Shown piece after piece: positions 17,219 to 27,577 of a stretch of DNA of 64,000 nt. The stretch is from Streptomyces sp. XD-27 (GTDB lineage Bacteria > Actinomycetota > Actinomycetes > Streptomycetales > Streptomycetaceae), in the NCBI RefSeq assembly GCF_030553055.1, contig NZ_CP130713.1, positions 1,922,001-1,986,000 of the forward strand, written 5' to 3'. The translations under genes were made by a program, and so were the position numbers. The notes under the pieces are model-generated. The model had not been told where the DNA came from, searched no databases, and saw only the letters and a list, made by a program, of their open reading frames with translations. Within the stretch, counting starts at the first letter, position 1, and every line of letters starts with the position of its first letter.

Positions 17219-19009
17219 ATGGCGGTTTCCGTAACCCTGCCGGCGCTCGGCGAGAGCGTGACCGAGGGCACCGTCACCCGCTGGCTCAAGGCCGAGGGTG
17301 AGCGCGTCGAGGCCGACGAGCCGCTGCTCGAGGTCTCGACCGACAAGGTCGACACCGAGATCCCGGCCCCCGCGTCCGGCATCCTCTCCTCCATCAAGGT
17401 GGCCGAGGACGAGACGGTCGAGGTCGGCGCCGAGCTCGCCGTCATCGACGACGGCACCGGCGCCCCGGCCGAGGCCCCCGCCCCGGCTGCCGCGGAGGCA
17501 GTCGTCGAGGCCCCGGCCCCGGCGGCGCAGCCCGAGCCCACCCCCGCCCCCGCCCCGGCGCCCGTCGCCGAGGCCCCCGCCGCCCCGGCCGGTGCGGCCG
17601 AGGGCACCGACGTCGTCCTGCCCGCGCTGGGCGAGTCGGTCACCGAGGGCACCGTCACCCGCTGGCTGAAGGCGGTCGGCGACTCGGTCGAGGCCGACGA
17701 GCCGCTGCTCGAGGTCTCCACCGACAAGGTCGACACCGAGATCCCGGCCCCGGTCTCCGGCACCCTGCTGGAGATCCTGGTCGAGGAGGACGGCACCGCC
17801 GAGGTCGGCGCCAAGCTCGCCGTGATCGGCGCCGCCGGTGCGGCTCCTGCTGCCCCGGCCGCTCCGGCCGCCCCGGCCCCGGCGCCCGCCGCCGAGGCCC
17901 CGGCTCCGGCGCCCGCTCCGGCCGCCCCGGCGCCCGCTCCGGCCCCGGCCGCAGCTCCGGCTCCGGCTCCTGTCGCCCCTGCCGCCCCGGCCCCGGCGCC
18001 CGCGCCCGCCCCGGTGGCTCCGGCCGCTCCGGCTCCGGCTGCCCCGGCCGCCCCCGCTCCGGCCGCCGCCGGTGGCGAGGGCGCGTACGTCACCCCGCTG
18101 GTGCGCAAGCTCGCCGCCGAGTCCGGCGTCGACCTGGCCGCCGTCCAGGGCACCGGCGTCGGCGGCCGTATCCGCAAGCAGGACGTCATCGCCGCCGCCG
18201 AGGCCGCCAAGGCCGCCGCCGCTGCGCCGGCTCCGGCCGCCGCCGCTCCGGCAGCCGCCAAGAAGGCCCCAGCCCTCGAGGTGTCCCCGCTGCGCGGCCA
18301 GACGGTCAAGATGACCCGCATGCGCAAGGTCATCGGCGACAACATGATGAAGGCGCTGCACAGCCAGGCGCAGCTGTCCTCGGTCGTCGAGGTCGACATC
18401 ACCAAGCTGATGAAGCTGCGCGCCCAGGCGAAGGACTCCTTCGCCGCCCGCGAGGGCGTCAAGCTCTCCCCGATGCCGTTCTTCGTGAAGGCGGCGGCCC
18501 AGGCGCTGAAGGCCTACCCGGTCATCAACGCCCGGATCAACGAGGACGAGGGCACGATCACCTACTTCGACACCGAGAACATCGGTATCGCGGTGGACTC
18601 CGAGAAGGGTCTGATGACCCCGGTCATCAAGGGTGCGGGCGACCTGAACATCGCCGGCATCGCCAAGAAGACCGCGGAGCTGGCGGGCAAGGTCCGCGGC
18701 AGCAAGATCACCCCGGACGAGCTGGCCGGTGCGACCTTCACCATCAGCAACACCGGCTCGCGCGGTGCGCTGTTCGACACGATCATCGTGCCGCCGAACC
18801 AGGTCGCGATCCTGGGCATCGGCGCCACGGTCAAGCGTCCGGCCGTCATCGAGACCGCCGAGGGCACCGTCATCGGCGTCCGCGACATGACGTACCTGAC
18901 GCTCTCCTACGACCACCGTCTGGTGGACGGCGCCGACGCCGCCCGCTACCTGACGGCCGTCAAGGCGATCCTGGAGGCCGGCGAGTTCGAGGTCGAGCTC
19001 GGGCTCTGA
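17219..19009 (+). CDS. sucB: 2-oxoacid dehydrogenase E2 (dihydrolipoamide acyltransferase), two lipoyl domains
   Basis: A 596-residue E2 core. Two lipoyl domains each carry [10 protein letters not shown], with the lipoyl lysines at about 43 and 170. An extremely long Ala/Pro linker (about residues 205-285) leads to a peripheral-subunit-binding domain ([20 protein letters not shown]) and the catalytic domain ending in [17 protein letters not shown], active-site His about 566. In Streptomyces such E2 is annotated SucB, though the neighbouring aceE and lipoate genes fit pyruvate dehydrogenase; the acyl specificity cannot be read. An in-frame duplicate of the last codons follows the stop (19010-19075). 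Confidence 0.93.
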   Translation: MAVSVTLPALGESVTEGTVTRWLKAEGERVEADEPLLEVSTDKVDTEIPAPASGILSSIKVAEDETVEVGAELAVIDDGTGAPAEAPAPAAAEAVVEAPAPAAQPEPTPAPAPAPVAEAPAAPAGAAEGTDVVLPALGESVTEGTVTRWLKAVGDSVEADEPLLEVSTDKVDTEIPAPVSGTLLEILVEEDGTAEVGAKLAVIGAAGAAPAAPAAPAAPAPAPAAEAPAPAPAPAAPAPAPAPAAAPAPAPVAPAAPAPAPAPAPVAPAAPAPAAPAAPAPAAAGGEGAYVTPLVRKLAAESGVDLAAVQGTGVGGRIRKQDVIAAAEAAKAAAAAPAPAAAAPAAAKKAPALEVSPLRGQTVKMTRMRKVIGDNMMKALHSQAQLSSVVEVDITKLMKLRAQAKDSFAAREGVKLSPMPFFVKAAAQALKAYPVINARINEDEGTITYFDTENIGIAVDSEKGLMTPVIKGAGDLNIAGIAKKTAELAGKVRGSKITPDELAGATFTISNTGSRGALFDTIIVPPNQVAILGIGATVKRPAVIETAEGTVIGVRDMTYLTLSYDHRLVDGADAARYLTAVKAILEAGEFEVELGL

Positions 19010-19016
19010 CCATGGC

Positions 19017-19042
19017 GGTGGCCGGACCACGGTCCGGCCACC
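19017..19042 (+). terminator. Hairpin just after the E2 stop
   Basis: GGTGGCCGGAC (19017-19027) pairs perfectly with GTCCGGCCACC (19032-19042) around a 4-base loop, seven bases after the TGA. It lies between the E2 C-terminus and an in-frame copy of its last codons. Confidence 0.55.
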
Positions 19043-19110
19043 GAGGATCTCAACGAGGTCGAGCTCGGTCTGTAAGGCCCCTGGCCTTACGTGTTACCAG
19101 CCTCACCAGC

Positions 19111-19148
19111 GGCGCCCCCGCCCGGAACCCCTTCCGGGCGGGGGCGCC
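19111..19148 (+). terminator. Strong terminator of the lpd-E2 operon
   Basis: GGCGCCCCCGCCCGG (19111-19125) pairs perfectly with CCGGGCGGGGGCGCC (19134-19148) across 8 bases. The 15-bp GC stem lies before the regulator gene. Confidence 0.75.
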
Positions 19149-19194
19149 GCCGTATTGTCTACGCATCGCCCCGCCGCCCGCCGAGGAGCCCTTC

Positions 19195-19821
19195 ATGACC
19201 AGCCCGCCCGTCGTCCACTCGCTGCGCGAACAGATCCGCGAGCACATCGTGGAGGGGATCGTCAGCGGGCGCTGGAAGCCGGGCGAGCGGATCGTGGAGC
19301 GGCGGATCGCGGTGGAGCTCCAGGTCAGCCAGACGCCGGTGCGGGAGGCGCTGCGCGAGCTGGAGGCGCTGCGGCTGATCGAGTCCGCGCCCAACAAGGG
19401 CGTCCGGGTACGGAACCTGACCGCCGCCGACCTGGAGGAGATCTATCCGGTGCGCGCGGGCCTGGAGCAGATCGCGGCGGAGCTGGCCGCGGAGCGGCTG
19501 GCCGCGGACGTCTCCGCGCTGGAGCCGGAGGTCGCGGCGCTGTACGAGGCGGACCGGGCGGGCGACGGGGAGGCGCAGGTGCGCCATACGGTGGCCTTCC
19601 ACCGGGAGCTGGTGCGGGCCGCCGGGAACAGCGTGCTGCTGCACACCTGGGAGGGCCTGGGCATCGAGGTGTTCACGGCGCTGTCCATCCGCTGGCTGGG
19701 GACCCGCCAGCAGTCGTACGCCGAGGAGCACGAGGCGCTCGTCGAGGCGTTCCGGCGCCGCGACCCGCGGATCGGCGAGCTGGTCAAGGCGCACGTGCTG
19801 GGCTGCGCGCCGCGCGCCTGA
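19195..19821 (+). CDS. GntR-family regulator, FadR/FCD type
   Basis: A 208-residue regulator. The winged helix-turn-helix reads [21 protein letters not shown] and [20 protein letters not shown], then a helical FCD ligand domain with R ([15 protein letters not shown]), H ([11 protein letters not shown]) and a C-terminal H in [13 protein letters not shown] proteins often bind small acids through a metal held by such histidines. It lies between E2 and aceE and reads towards aceE, whose leader contains a perfect 17-bp palindrome; by analogy with PdhR it may sense pyruvate or a related acid. GAGGAG precedes the ATG at 19195. Confidence 0.9.
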   Translation: MTSPPVVHSLREQIREHIVEGIVSGRWKPGERIVERRIAVELQVSQTPVREALRELEALRLIESAPNKGVRVRNLTAADLEEIYPVRAGLEQIAAELAAERLAADVSALEPEVAALYEADRAGDGEAQVRHTVAFHRELVRAAGNSVLLHTWEGLGIEVFTALSIRWLGTRQQSYAEEHEALVEAFRRRDPRIGELVKAHVLGCAPRA

Positions 19822-19868
19822 CGCCGACGCCCCCACGGCACCCGCACCCGACTCGCCCCTTTTATCCC

Positions 19869-19903
19869 GGCACTCCGTGCCTTATTTCGCGGCACGGAAT
19901 GCC
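19869..19903. promoter_or_regulatory. Near-perfect inverted repeat in the aceE leader
   Basis: GGCACTCCGTGCC (19869-19881) and GGCACGGAATGCC (19891-19903) are inverted repeats with one mismatch and a 9-base AT-rich loop. It could end the gntR transcript or act in the aceE leader. The stretch is unusually AT-rich for this genome. Confidence 0.45.
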
Positions 19904-19941
19904 AATTTCGCCCAATGGAGAAGTTTTTCGCTCCAATACTT

Positions 19942-19958
19942 TGATCGATCATCGATCA
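19942..19958. promoter_or_regulatory. 17-bp palindrome upstream of aceE, candidate GntR operator
   Basis: TGATCGATCATCGATCA is a perfect palindrome around a central C, 100 bases before the aceE start and inside an AT-rich promoter-like region. Size and odd-length symmetry fit FCD/FadR-type GntR operators, and a regulator of that class is encoded immediately upstream. Binding is inferred. Confidence 0.6.
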
Positions 19959-20057
19959 GCGACTTACAGTCGACGGCGGGCCACCGCCCACCGCCCTGTC
20001 CTGCCAACTTCAGGGCTTTCTGCCACCACCCCCTTCGAGTCCGGAAGGCGGCGCTTC

Positions 20058-22727
20058 ATGACCGACCTCGTACCCCCTCAGCCGAGCGAGCTCGACCAGC
20101 TCCCGGACCGGGACCCCGAGGAGACCGCCGAGTGGGCGGCCTCCCTGGACGCCGTCGCCAAGGCCGCGGGCCCGCACCGGGCCGCGTACCTGATGCGCCG
20201 CACGCTGGAGCACGGCCGGAGCGCGGGTCTGGCCCTGCCGGGGCTGGTGGAGACCGACTACGTCAACACCATCCCGACCGCCGCCGAGCCCGCGTTCGCC
20301 GGCGACGAGGACATGGAACGGCGGATCACCGCCTGGAACCGCTGGAACGCCGCCGCGATGGTCACCCGCGGCTCCCGCTTCGGCGTCGGCGGCCACATCG
20401 CCACCTTCGCCTCCGCCGCCTGGCTGTACGAGACGGGCTTCAACCACTTCTTCCGCGGCAAGGAGGCCGACGGGTCCGGCGACCAGCTCTACATCCAGGG
20501 CCACGCCTCCCCCGGCATCTACGCCCGCGCGTTCCTCGACGGGCGGCTGACCGAGGAACACCTGGACAACTTCCGCCAGGAGGCGGGCGGAGCGGGCCTG
20601 CCGTCCTACCCGCACCCGCGCCGGCTGCCGTGGCTGTGGGAGTTCCCGACGGTCTCCATGGGACTCGGCCCGCTCTCCGCCATCTACCAGGCGCGCTTCA
20701 ACCGCTATCTGACCAACCGCGGCATCAAGGACACCTCGGCCTCCCACGTCTGGGCGTTCCTGGGCGACGGCGAGATGGACGAGCCGGAGTCGACCGCCGC
20801 CCTCGCCCTCGCGGCGCGGGAGCGGCTCGACAACCTCACCTTCGTCATCAACTGCAACCTCCAGCGCCTGGACGGCCCGGTCCGCGCCAACTTCAAGATC
20901 GTGCAGGAGCTGGAGGCCCAGTTCCGCGGCGCCGGCTGGAACGTGGTCAAGTCGCTGTGGGGCTCCGCCTGGGACGAGCTGTTCCGGCTGGACACCACCG
21001 GCGCGCTGGTCCGCCGCCTCCGCGAGGTGCCGGACGCCCAGTTCCAGACGTACGCCACCCGCGACGTCGCGTACATCCGCGAGCACTTCTTCGGCGCGAA
21101 CCCGGCGCTGGTCCAGCTCGCCGGGGTGCTGTCGGACGCCAAGATCGCCGAGTGCTTCCACACCTCGCGCGGCGGCCACGAGGCCCGCAAGGTCTACGCG
21201 GCGTACAAGGCGGCTGTGGAGTTCAAGGGCGCGCCGACCGTGATCCTGGCGCAGACGGTGAAGGGCTACACGCTCGGCCCCGGCTTCGAGTCCAAGAACG
21301 CCAACCACCAGATGAAGAAGCTGTCGGGCAAGGAGTTCCGCGCCATGCGCGACCTGCTCGACCTGCCGATCCCGGACGCCAGGCTCGACGAGGACCTGGT
21401 GCCCTACGGCCACCCCGGCCCCGACTCCCCCGAGGTCCGCTACCTCCAGGAGCGCCGCGCTGCCCTCGGCGGCCCCGCGCCCGCCCGCCGGGTGCACCCC
21501 GTCGCGCCGCTGCCGCAGCCCGAGGACCGCGCCTTCGCGCCGCTGCTCAAGGGCTCCGGCAAGCAGGAGATGGCCACCACGATGGCCTTCGTCCGCCTCG
21601 TCAAGGACCTGATGCGGGACAAGCAGTCGGGCAGGCGCTGGGTGCCGATCGTCCCGGACGAGGCCCGTACGTTCGGCATGGAGTCGCTCTTCCCGTCCGC
21701 CGGCATCTACTCGCCGCTCGGCCAGACGTACGAGCCGGTCGACCGCGACCAGCTGATGTACTACAAGGAGGCCGCGGACGGCCAGATCCTCAACGAGGGG
21801 ATCACCGAGGCCGGCGCCATGGCCGACTTCATCGCCGCCGCCACGTCGTACGCGACGCACGGCGAGACGATGATCCCCTTCTACATCTTCTACTCGATGT
21901 TCGGCTGGCAGCGCACCGGCGACCAGATGTGGCAGCTCGCCGACCAGCTCGGCAAGGGCTTCATCGTCGGCGCCACGGCGGGCCGCACCACCCTGACCGG
22001 CGAGGGCCTCCAGCACGCCGACGGCCACTCGCACCTCATCGCGTCGACGAACCCGGCGTCGCTGAACTACGACCCGGCCTTCGCCTACGAGATCGCGGTG
22101 ATCGTCAAGGACGGCCTGCGCCGCATGTACGGCGAGACCGCGCCCGGCGAGGACTCGGACGTCTTCTACTACCTGACGGTCTACAACGAGCCCAAGCACC
22201 AGCCCGCGATGCCCGAGGGCGTCGAGGAGGGCATCGTGCGCGGCCTGTACCGGTTCACCGCGACCGACGACTCCCAGCTCCAGATCCTGGCCAGCGGCAC
22301 GGCGATCCACTGGGCGCTGGACGCCCGGCGCCTGCTTGCCGAGGACTGGGGCGTGACGGCCGACATCTGGTCGGCCACCTCCTGGAGCGAGCTCCGCCGC
22401 GACGCCCTGACCTGTGACGCGGCGCGGCTCCAGGGCGAGGACCGGATCCCGTACGTCACCCGAGCCCTGGCAGGCGCACCGGGCCCGGTCCTCGCCGTCA
22501 GCGACTGGATGCGGGCGGTCCCCGACCAGATCGCGCCGTGGGTGGAGCAGGACTGGACCTCGCTGGGCACGGACGGGTTCGGGCTCTCCGACACCCGGGA
22601 CGCCGCGCGCCGCCACTTCGGGGTGGACGCGGAGTCGATCACGGTCGCCGCGCTGGCGGCGCTGGCCAAGCGGGGCGAGGTCGAGCCCGCCATGGTGGCG
22701 AAGGCCCGGGAGCGCTACGGCCTCTGA
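20058..22727 (+). CDS. aceE: Pyruvate dehydrogenase E1, homodimeric type
   Basis: An 889-residue AceE, which decarboxylates pyruvate with thiamine diphosphate and acetylates the E2 lipoyl groups. The thiamine diphosphate motif runs from [10 protein letters not shown] to FVINCN. Other conserved runs are [79 protein letters not shown] and [18 protein letters not shown] at 20058, in a 236-base leader with a palindrome (19942) and an inverted repeat (19869). Its E2 and E3 partners lie just upstream, and lipA/lipB are in the same region. Confidence 0.97.
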   Translation: MTDLVPPQPSELDQLPDRDPEETAEWAASLDAVAKAAGPHRAAYLMRRTLEHGRSAGLALPGLVETDYVNTIPTAAEPAFAGDEDMERRITAWNRWNAAAMVTRGSRFGVGGHIATFASAAWLYETGFNHFFRGKEADGSGDQLYIQGHASPGIYARAFLDGRLTEEHLDNFRQEAGGAGLPSYPHPRRLPWLWEFPTVSMGLGPLSAIYQARFNRYLTNRGIKDTSASHVWAFLGDGEMDEPESTAALALAARERLDNLTFVINCNLQRLDGPVRANFKIVQELEAQFRGAGWNVVKSLWGSAWDELFRLDTTGALVRRLREVPDAQFQTYATRDVAYIREHFFGANPALVQLAGVLSDAKIAECFHTSRGGHEARKVYAAYKAAVEFKGAPTVILAQTVKGYTLGPGFESKNANHQMKKLSGKEFRAMRDLLDLPIPDARLDEDLVPYGHPGPDSPEVRYLQERRAALGGPAPARRVHPVAPLPQPEDRAFAPLLKGSGKQEMATTMAFVRLVKDLMRDKQSGRRWVPIVPDEARTFGMESLFPSAGIYSPLGQTYEPVDRDQLMYYKEAADGQILNEGITEAGAMADFIAAATSYATHGETMIPFYIFYSMFGWQRTGDQMWQLADQLGKGFIVGATAGRTTLTGEGLQHADGHSHLIASTNPASLNYDPAFAYEIAVIVKDGLRRMYGETAPGEDSDVFYYLTVYNEPKHQPAMPEGVEEGIVRGLYRFTATDDSQLQILASGTAIHWALDARRLLAEDWGVTADIWSATSWSELRRDALTCDAARLQGEDRIPYVTRALAGAPGPVLAVSDWMRAVPDQIAPWVEQDWTSLGTDGFGLSDTRDAARRHFGVDAESITVAALAALAKRGEVEPAMVAKARERYGL

Positions 22728-22796
22728 GTCGACCGCGGGGGTCTCGCCGCGGGGCCCCCGCCCCGTGATGTCAGTGGCAGCGTGCACGATGACGTC

Positions 22797-23828
22797 ATGC
22801 GCGCTGCCCGGCTGATCAGATTGGTGCTCCTCCTCCAGAACCGGCCGTCGATGACGGCTGCCGAGCTGGCGCGGGAGCTGGAGGTCTCCGAGCGCACGGT
22901 CGCGCGGGACGTCCTCGCGCTGTCCGAGGCGGGGGTCCCGGTGTACGCGGACCGCGGCCGGGCCGGGGGGTACCGCCTGATCGGCGGCTACCGCACCCGG
23001 CTGACCGGCCTTGGGCGTACGGAGGCCGAGGCGCTGTTCCTGTCCGGGGTGCCGTCGGCGCTGCGGGAGATGGGATTGGCGGACGCGGCCTCGGCGGCGC
23101 GGCTGAAGGTCTCGGCGGCACTGCTGCCGGAGCTGCGCGACGCGGCGGACGGCGCGGCGCAGCGCTTCCACCTCGACGCGCCGGGCTGGTACCAGGAACC
23201 TCAGACGCCCGAGCTGCTGCCCGTCGTCGCCGAGGCGGTCTGGGACGACCGCCTGATCCGCGCCCGCTATCTCCGCAAGGACGCCCGGTTCCGTTCGCCG
23301 GACGACGAGGTGGCGCGGGAGCTGGCGCCGTACGGGCTCGTGCTCAAGGCGGGCGTGTGGTACCTGGCGGCTCGGGTGGGCGGCCCCACCGAGCCGGGTG
23401 ACCTGCGGGTCTACCGGGTGGACCGCTTCGCGGCCGTCTCCGTGCTGGAGGAGCGGTTCATACGGGACCCCGCGTTCGCGCTGCCGGAGTTCTGGGAGGA
23501 GCGGGCGGCGGCGTTCGCCCGCTCGCTGCTGCGCACCGAGGTGGTGCTGCGGCTGACCCCCGAGGGAGCGCGCCGCCTGCCGTACACGACGGACCGGACG
23601 GCCGGTCAGGACGCGCTGGCGGCGGCCGGGGACCCCGACGAGCAGGGGCGGGTGACCGTCACCCTGCCCGTCGAGACGCTGGAGGTCGCCTACGCGCAAC
23701 TGCTGGCGCTCGGCCCGGAGGCGGAGGTCCTGGCCCCGCCGGAGCTGCGCGAGCGCTTCGCACGGGCCGCGGCGAGAAGCGCGGCGCTGTACGGCCGGCG
23801 CGCACCGGTGTCGCCCGGCTACCGGTAG
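22797..23828 (+). CDS. WYL-domain transcriptional regulator (YafY-like)
   Basis: A 343-residue regulator. The N-terminal HTH_11 domain reads LIRLVLLLQNRPSMTAAELARELEVSERTVARDVLALS and YADRGRAGGYRLI. The middle WYL domain contains RARYLRKDARFRSP, APYGLVLKAGVWYLAARV and LRVYRVDRF, followed by a WCX-like C-terminal part. WYL domains bind nucleic acid or nucleotide ligands. ATG at 22797 is chosen; GTG at 22782 is possible. It converges with the SDR gene, the two 3' ends overlapping by 10 bases. Confidence 0.92.
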   Translation: MRAARLIRLVLLLQNRPSMTAAELARELEVSERTVARDVLALSEAGVPVYADRGRAGGYRLIGGYRTRLTGLGRTEAEALFLSGVPSALREMGLADAASAARLKVSAALLPELRDAADGAAQRFHLDAPGWYQEPQTPELLPVVAEAVWDDRLIRARYLRKDARFRSPDDEVARELAPYGLVLKAGVWYLAARVGGPTEPGDLRVYRVDRFAAVSVLEERFIRDPAFALPEFWEERAAAFARSLLRTEVVLRLTPEGARRLPYTTDRTAGQDALAAAGDPDEQGRVTVTLPVETLEVAYAQLLALGPEAEVLAPPELRERFARAAARSAALYGRRAPVSPGYR

Positions 23829-24754
23829 TCCGCCTCCTTCGGCTCCTTCCCCGCCTCCTCGGCCATGATGTAGCCCCACGCGTCAGGCCGGGTCCCGTCC
23901 ACGTCCGTGAAGCCGTAGACCCGGGCCAGCTGCCCGCTGGACAGCGACTGCCCGTTCCAGCGCGCCACGTCCGGGTCGGCGGCCAGGGCCGCCACGGCCC
24001 GGCCGACGTACACGGGCGACTCGGAGATGCAGAAGTGCGGGTCCTGCTCGACCGCATCGCGCCAGTTCTCCTCCGTCACCTTCATGTGCGTGTCGAGCAT
24101 CGCCTCCGACCGCAGGTACCCCGGCGTGATGCAGACCGCCGTGCAGCCCAGTTCCCTGAGCTCCTCTCCGAGGTCGAAGGCCATCCGGATCGGCGCGTAC
24201 TTGGCCAGGTCGAAGTGGAACTGCCCGCGGTACTTCGCGTTGTACTCGGCCGTGCCGTCGGTGACCTCCACCACCAGCCCGCCCGGCCGCCGGGTCAGCA
24301 GCGGCAGCGCGTGGTGGCTGGTGATGATGTGGCTCTCGACACCCAGCCGCAGCATCCGCAGCCCCGCGTCCAGGTCGATCTCCCACATCTTCTTCGTGTG
24401 GAAGCCGCCGGCTTCGATCCACAGATAGTCGCCGCCCCACATCCCGTTGACCAGCACGTCCAGCCGGCCCTGCTCGCGGTCGATGCGCTCGACCAGCGCC
24501 CGGACCTGCTCGCGCTCCAGGTGGTCGGTGGGCACGGCGATCCCCGCGCCGCCCGCCGCGGTCACCAGTTCCGCCGTCTCCTCGATGGTCTCGGTCGGCC
24601 GTCCGACCTCGCTGACCCGGTCGCGGGTGGTGCGCCCGGTGACGTAGACGGTGGCGCCCTCGGCTCCGAGGGCCACGGCCATCGCCCGGCTCGCGCCCCG
24701 CGTCGCCCCCGCGACCAGCGCGATCTTGTCCGCCAGTACGCCCTGTGTGCTCAT
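23819..24754 (-). CDS. Short-chain dehydrogenase/reductase
   Basis: A 311-residue SDR enzyme with a Rossmann start ALVAGATRGASRAMAVAL in place of the usual TGxxxGIG, NVNG-like VLVNGMWGG and a catalytic Tyr/Lys pair probably in FDLAKYAPIRM, where the usual YxxxK spacing is hard to place. The C-terminal extension contains DVARWNGQSLSSGQLARVYGF. The substrate is unknown. ATG at 24754 (MSTQGVL). The WYL regulator converges on it and could control it, though nothing in the sequence proves that. Confidence 0.85.
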   Translation of the reverse strand: MSTQGVLADKIALVAGATRGASRAMAVALGAEGATVYVTGRTTRDRVSEVGRPTETIEETAELVTAAGGAGIAVPTDHLEREQVRALVERIDREQGRLDVLVNGMWGGDYLWIEAGGFHTKKMWEIDLDAGLRMLRLGVESHIITSHHALPLLTRRPGGLVVEVTDGTAEYNAKYRGQFHFDLAKYAPIRMAFDLGEELRELGCTAVCITPGYLRSEAMLDTHMKVTEENWRDAVEQDPHFCISESPVYVGRAVAALAADPDVARWNGQSLSSGQLARVYGFTDVDGTRPDAWGYIMAEEAGKEPKEADYR

Positions 24755-24912
24755 CGCCCGCTCTTCCCTTCGGTCCGCCGTGCGGTTGACGTCATCGACG
24801 CTCCCAGTGAAAGCAGACACCTCCTGTCCGCTTTTCGCAGCGACAGCGAAACCGCCGCATCCGGCCCGCTCCGCGTGCGGGGGCGGTGCGCAGGCCCGAT
24901 CCTGGTCCCGTG

Positions 24913-25431
24913 ATGGACGAAACGGAGTTCTGGGAGCTGGTGGACAGCACCCGCGAGGCCGCCGCGGGAGACCCCGAGGACCAGTCCGACCTGCTGGTCG
25001 AGCGACTGGTGCGGATGGACCCGGACGCCGTGCTGGACTTCGCCCGGCACTTCGAGGCGCGGTTCAACCGCGCCTACCGCTGGGATCTGTGGGGCGCCGC
25101 CTCGGTGCTGCTGTACGGGGCGAGCGACGACGCGTTCGACAACTTCCGGTACTGGCTGATCGGACAGGGGCGGGAGGTCTTCGAGGGCGCCCTGCACGAG
25201 CCGGACGACCTGGCGGATCTGCTGGAGGACTTCGACGAGGAGCGCGACGGGGACTGCGAGGACCTCGGCTTCGCGGCCGACGAGGCGTACGAGCGGCTGA
25301 CCGGCCTCCCGCTGCCCGACCTGGGGCTGCCGCCCCGAGCGGACGAGCCGGCGGGCACGCCGCTGGACTTCGAGAACGAGGACGTCCTGGCGGACCGCTT
25401 CCCCAGGCTCTGGGAGCAGTTCAGGTCGTGA
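24913..25431 (+). CDS. DUF4240 domain protein
   Basis: A 172-residue acidic cytosolic protein beginning MDETEFWELVDSTREAA, the DUF4240 hallmark, with WGAASVLLYGASDDAFDNFRYWLIGQG and a CEDLGFAADEAYERLTG segment. Function is unknown; such proteins occur singly in many Streptomyces. ATG at 24913 directly follows an in-frame GTG, which is an alternative start. Its 3' end overlaps the convergent acetyltransferase gene by 11 bases. Confidence 0.88.
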   Translation: MDETEFWELVDSTREAAAGDPEDQSDLLVERLVRMDPDAVLDFARHFEARFNRAYRWDLWGAASVLLYGASDDAFDNFRYWLIGQGREVFEGALHEPDDLADLLEDFDEERDGDCEDLGFAADEAYERLTGLPLPDLGLPPRADEPAGTPLDFENEDVLADRFPRLWEQFRS

Positions 25432-25915
25432 GCGGGCGCGCCATGCACACGTCGTCCACGTACGCGCCGTCGAGCAGGAACTCGCCGCGCAGCACGCCCT
25501 CCACCACGAACCCCTCCGACTCGTAGAGCCGCCGGGCCGGGCCGTTGTGCCCCAGGACCCGCAGTGTCATGCGGACCGCGCCCTCGCTCCGCGCCGCCTC
25601 GTACGCCGCGGACAGCAGCGCCCGCGCCACTCCCTTGCCGCGCGCCCACGCCTCCACCGCCAGCCCCTGGATCTGGCGGACGTGGGCGTTGCAGGCCAGC
25701 GGCGTCGGCGGCACCAGGCGCAGGAACCCGGCCGGCGCCCCGTCGACCTCGGCGACGAGTATGTGCTCGGGCCGGTTGCGCTCGGTGAAGAACCCGCCGT
25801 ACGGGGGCTCGGGGCGCGGCTGTACGGCGTGCAGCGTCGACCAGGTCCTCGCGTCCACCGCGGCGAGCGCCGCGTCGTCGTCGAGCGTGGCGGTACGGAT
25901 CAGCAGCTGGGACAT
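25421..25915 (-). CDS. GNAT-family N-acetyltransferase
   Basis: A 164-residue acetyl-CoA-dependent acyltransferase. It has the GNAT pattern IRTATLDDDAALAAVDART at the N-terminus, HILVAEVDGAPAGFLRL (beta-4), the acetyl-CoA loop VEAWARGKGVARALLSAA and VLGHNGPARRLYESEGF in motif B. The acceptor is unknown. ATG at 25915 reads MSQLLIRTA; a longer reading crosses sequence with no coding character. Confidence 0.92.
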   Translation of the reverse strand: MSQLLIRTATLDDDAALAAVDARTWSTLHAVQPRPEPPYGGFFTERNRPEHILVAEVDGAPAGFLRLVPPTPLACNAHVRQIQGLAVEAWARGKGVARALLSAAYEAARSEGAVRMTLRVLGHNGPARRLYESEGFVVEGVLRGEFLLDGAYVDDVCMARPLTT

Positions 25916-26194
25916 GCCTGACACTGTGCCAGGCGGACCCGGGAGTCCGACATTCCGGAGGGCGGCCGTCCCCAAGGCCGAGGGGCGCGCGGGGTGCTCG
26001 CGCGCCCCCCACCCCGCCCCGCTGGGCGACTCCGGCCACACCGGTGCGGATTGTGCGACCGGCGTGCGCCTGTGCCCGGTCGGTGCGCGACTGTCGGCAA
26101 GCGTTTTCCCTCCTACCGTCGTCGTCAGACGTATCCCGGCCGCCCGCCCGGGGCATGAGGCTCCCGAGCGACGCACCGACCTCGGGGAGGGCAC

Positions 26195-27508
26195 GTGCTC
26201 CAGCGCGCGGAACGCACAGACGTCGTGATCGTGGGGGCGGGGCCGGCCGGCCTGTCCGCCGCTCACCAGCTGATATCCGCGGGGGTGTCGGTCACGGTCC
26301 TGGAGGCCGCGCCACGGGTGGGCGGCCGGATGGCCACCGACAGCGTGGACGGCTTCCGGTTGGACCGCACCGGGCGGCTGCTCATCACCTCCTTCCCCGA
26401 ACTGCGACGCCTGCCCGGGCTGAACGGGCTCACGCTGCGGCCGTTCTCGCCCGGCGTGCTGGTGCACGGCGACGGCCGTACGCAGCGCGTCGCCCCGCCC
26501 CGGAGCGGAAGGGGCGCGTTCACCACGGCGCGCGCCCTGGCGACCGCCGCCCGGGCCCCGCTCGGCGGCGCGCTCGACCAGGCGCGGCTCAGCACGGCGC
26601 TCGGCAGGCTCGCCGCGCTGCCGCCGGCCCGGCTGCTCGCCCGCCCCGACCGCCCCGTCGGCGAGACCCTCACCGGGCGCGGTCTGCCCACCCGTACTGC
26701 CGAAACCTTTCTGCGCCCGTTGCTGGTCTCGCTCCTGGGCGATCCGGACCTGACCACCTCCAGCCGCTGCGCCGATCTCGTCCTGCGCGGCTACGCCCGC
26801 GGCCGCCTCTGCCTCCCGGCCGGCGGTACGGCGGCCTTACCGGAGCTCCTGGCGGCCGCGCTGCCCCCGGGGACCGTCCGTACCGGAGTGCGCGTCACCT
26901 CGGCGTCCACCACCGCGGTGACCACTGCCGAGCACGGGGACTTCGGCTGCCGCTCCGTCATCGTGGCCACCGGCGCCCACGCCGCGGCCGAACTCCTTCC
27001 GGGTCTGCGGCTGCCCGGCTTCCACCCGGTCACCGTGCTGCACCACACGGCCCCGCACTCCCCGCTGCACGAACCCTCGCTGATCCTCACCGCCGACCGC
27101 CGCGGCCCGCTGGCGCACACCGCCGTGGTCAGCGAGGTCGACCCGTCCCGCACCCCGCCGGGGCGCCCCCTGATCACCTCCACGGTGCTCGGCACCGCCG
27201 CCGGACTCCCCCTGACGGACCTCGACCGCGCGGCCCGCCGCCAGCTCTCCGCCGTCTACGGCACGCCCACCACCGACTGGGAACTGCTCGGCGCCCACCA
27301 CGACCCGTACGCGATCCCCGCCATGCCCGCCCCGCACGACCTGAGCCGCCCGGTACGGCTGCTGTGCGGGCTGTACGTGTGCGGCGACCACCGGGACACC
27401 AGCTCGGTGCAGGGCGCCCTCTTCTCGGGCCGCCGCGCGGCCCGCGCGGTCCTCCACGACTTCGGCCTCACCCCGGCAACGGACACGCCGCTGCCGTCGG
27501 CAGCGTAA
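26195..27508 (+). CDS. NAD(P)/FAD-dependent oxidoreductase, amine oxidase/desaturase type
   Basis: A 437-residue flavoprotein with an N-terminal dinucleotide-binding motif VVIVGAGPAGLSAAHQLISAG, then VTVLEAAPRVGGRMATD typical of flavin amine oxidases and phytoene-desaturase-like enzymes. The C-terminal FAD motif is CGLYVCGDHRDTSSVQGALFSGRRAA. The substrate is unknown. GTG at 26195 has GGGGAGGG upstream. The 279 bases before it hold no gene. Confidence 0.9.
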   Translation: MLQRAERTDVVIVGAGPAGLSAAHQLISAGVSVTVLEAAPRVGGRMATDSVDGFRLDRTGRLLITSFPELRRLPGLNGLTLRPFSPGVLVHGDGRTQRVAPPRSGRGAFTTARALATAARAPLGGALDQARLSTALGRLAALPPARLLARPDRPVGETLTGRGLPTRTAETFLRPLLVSLLGDPDLTTSSRCADLVLRGYARGRLCLPAGGTAALPELLAAALPPGTVRTGVRVTSASTTAVTTAEHGDFGCRSVIVATGAHAAAELLPGLRLPGFHPVTVLHHTAPHSPLHEPSLILTADRRGPLAHTAVVSEVDPSRTPPGRPLITSTVLGTAAGLPLTDLDRAARRQLSAVYGTPTTDWELLGAHHDPYAIPAMPAPHDLSRPVRLLCGLYVCGDHRDTSSVQGALFSGRRAARAVLHDFGLTPATDTPLPSAA

Positions 27509-27577
27509 CCACGCACGGCGAGACAGCCGACGACGGCGGCCCCGGCCCACCCACGCACCCGGCACCCAGCCGACGAC

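Noticed and set aside
20010..23879. Minus-strand open frame of about 1290 codons opposite aceE and the WYL regulator
   Set aside because: Shadow of aceE; no motifs, and the plus-strand genes are certain.
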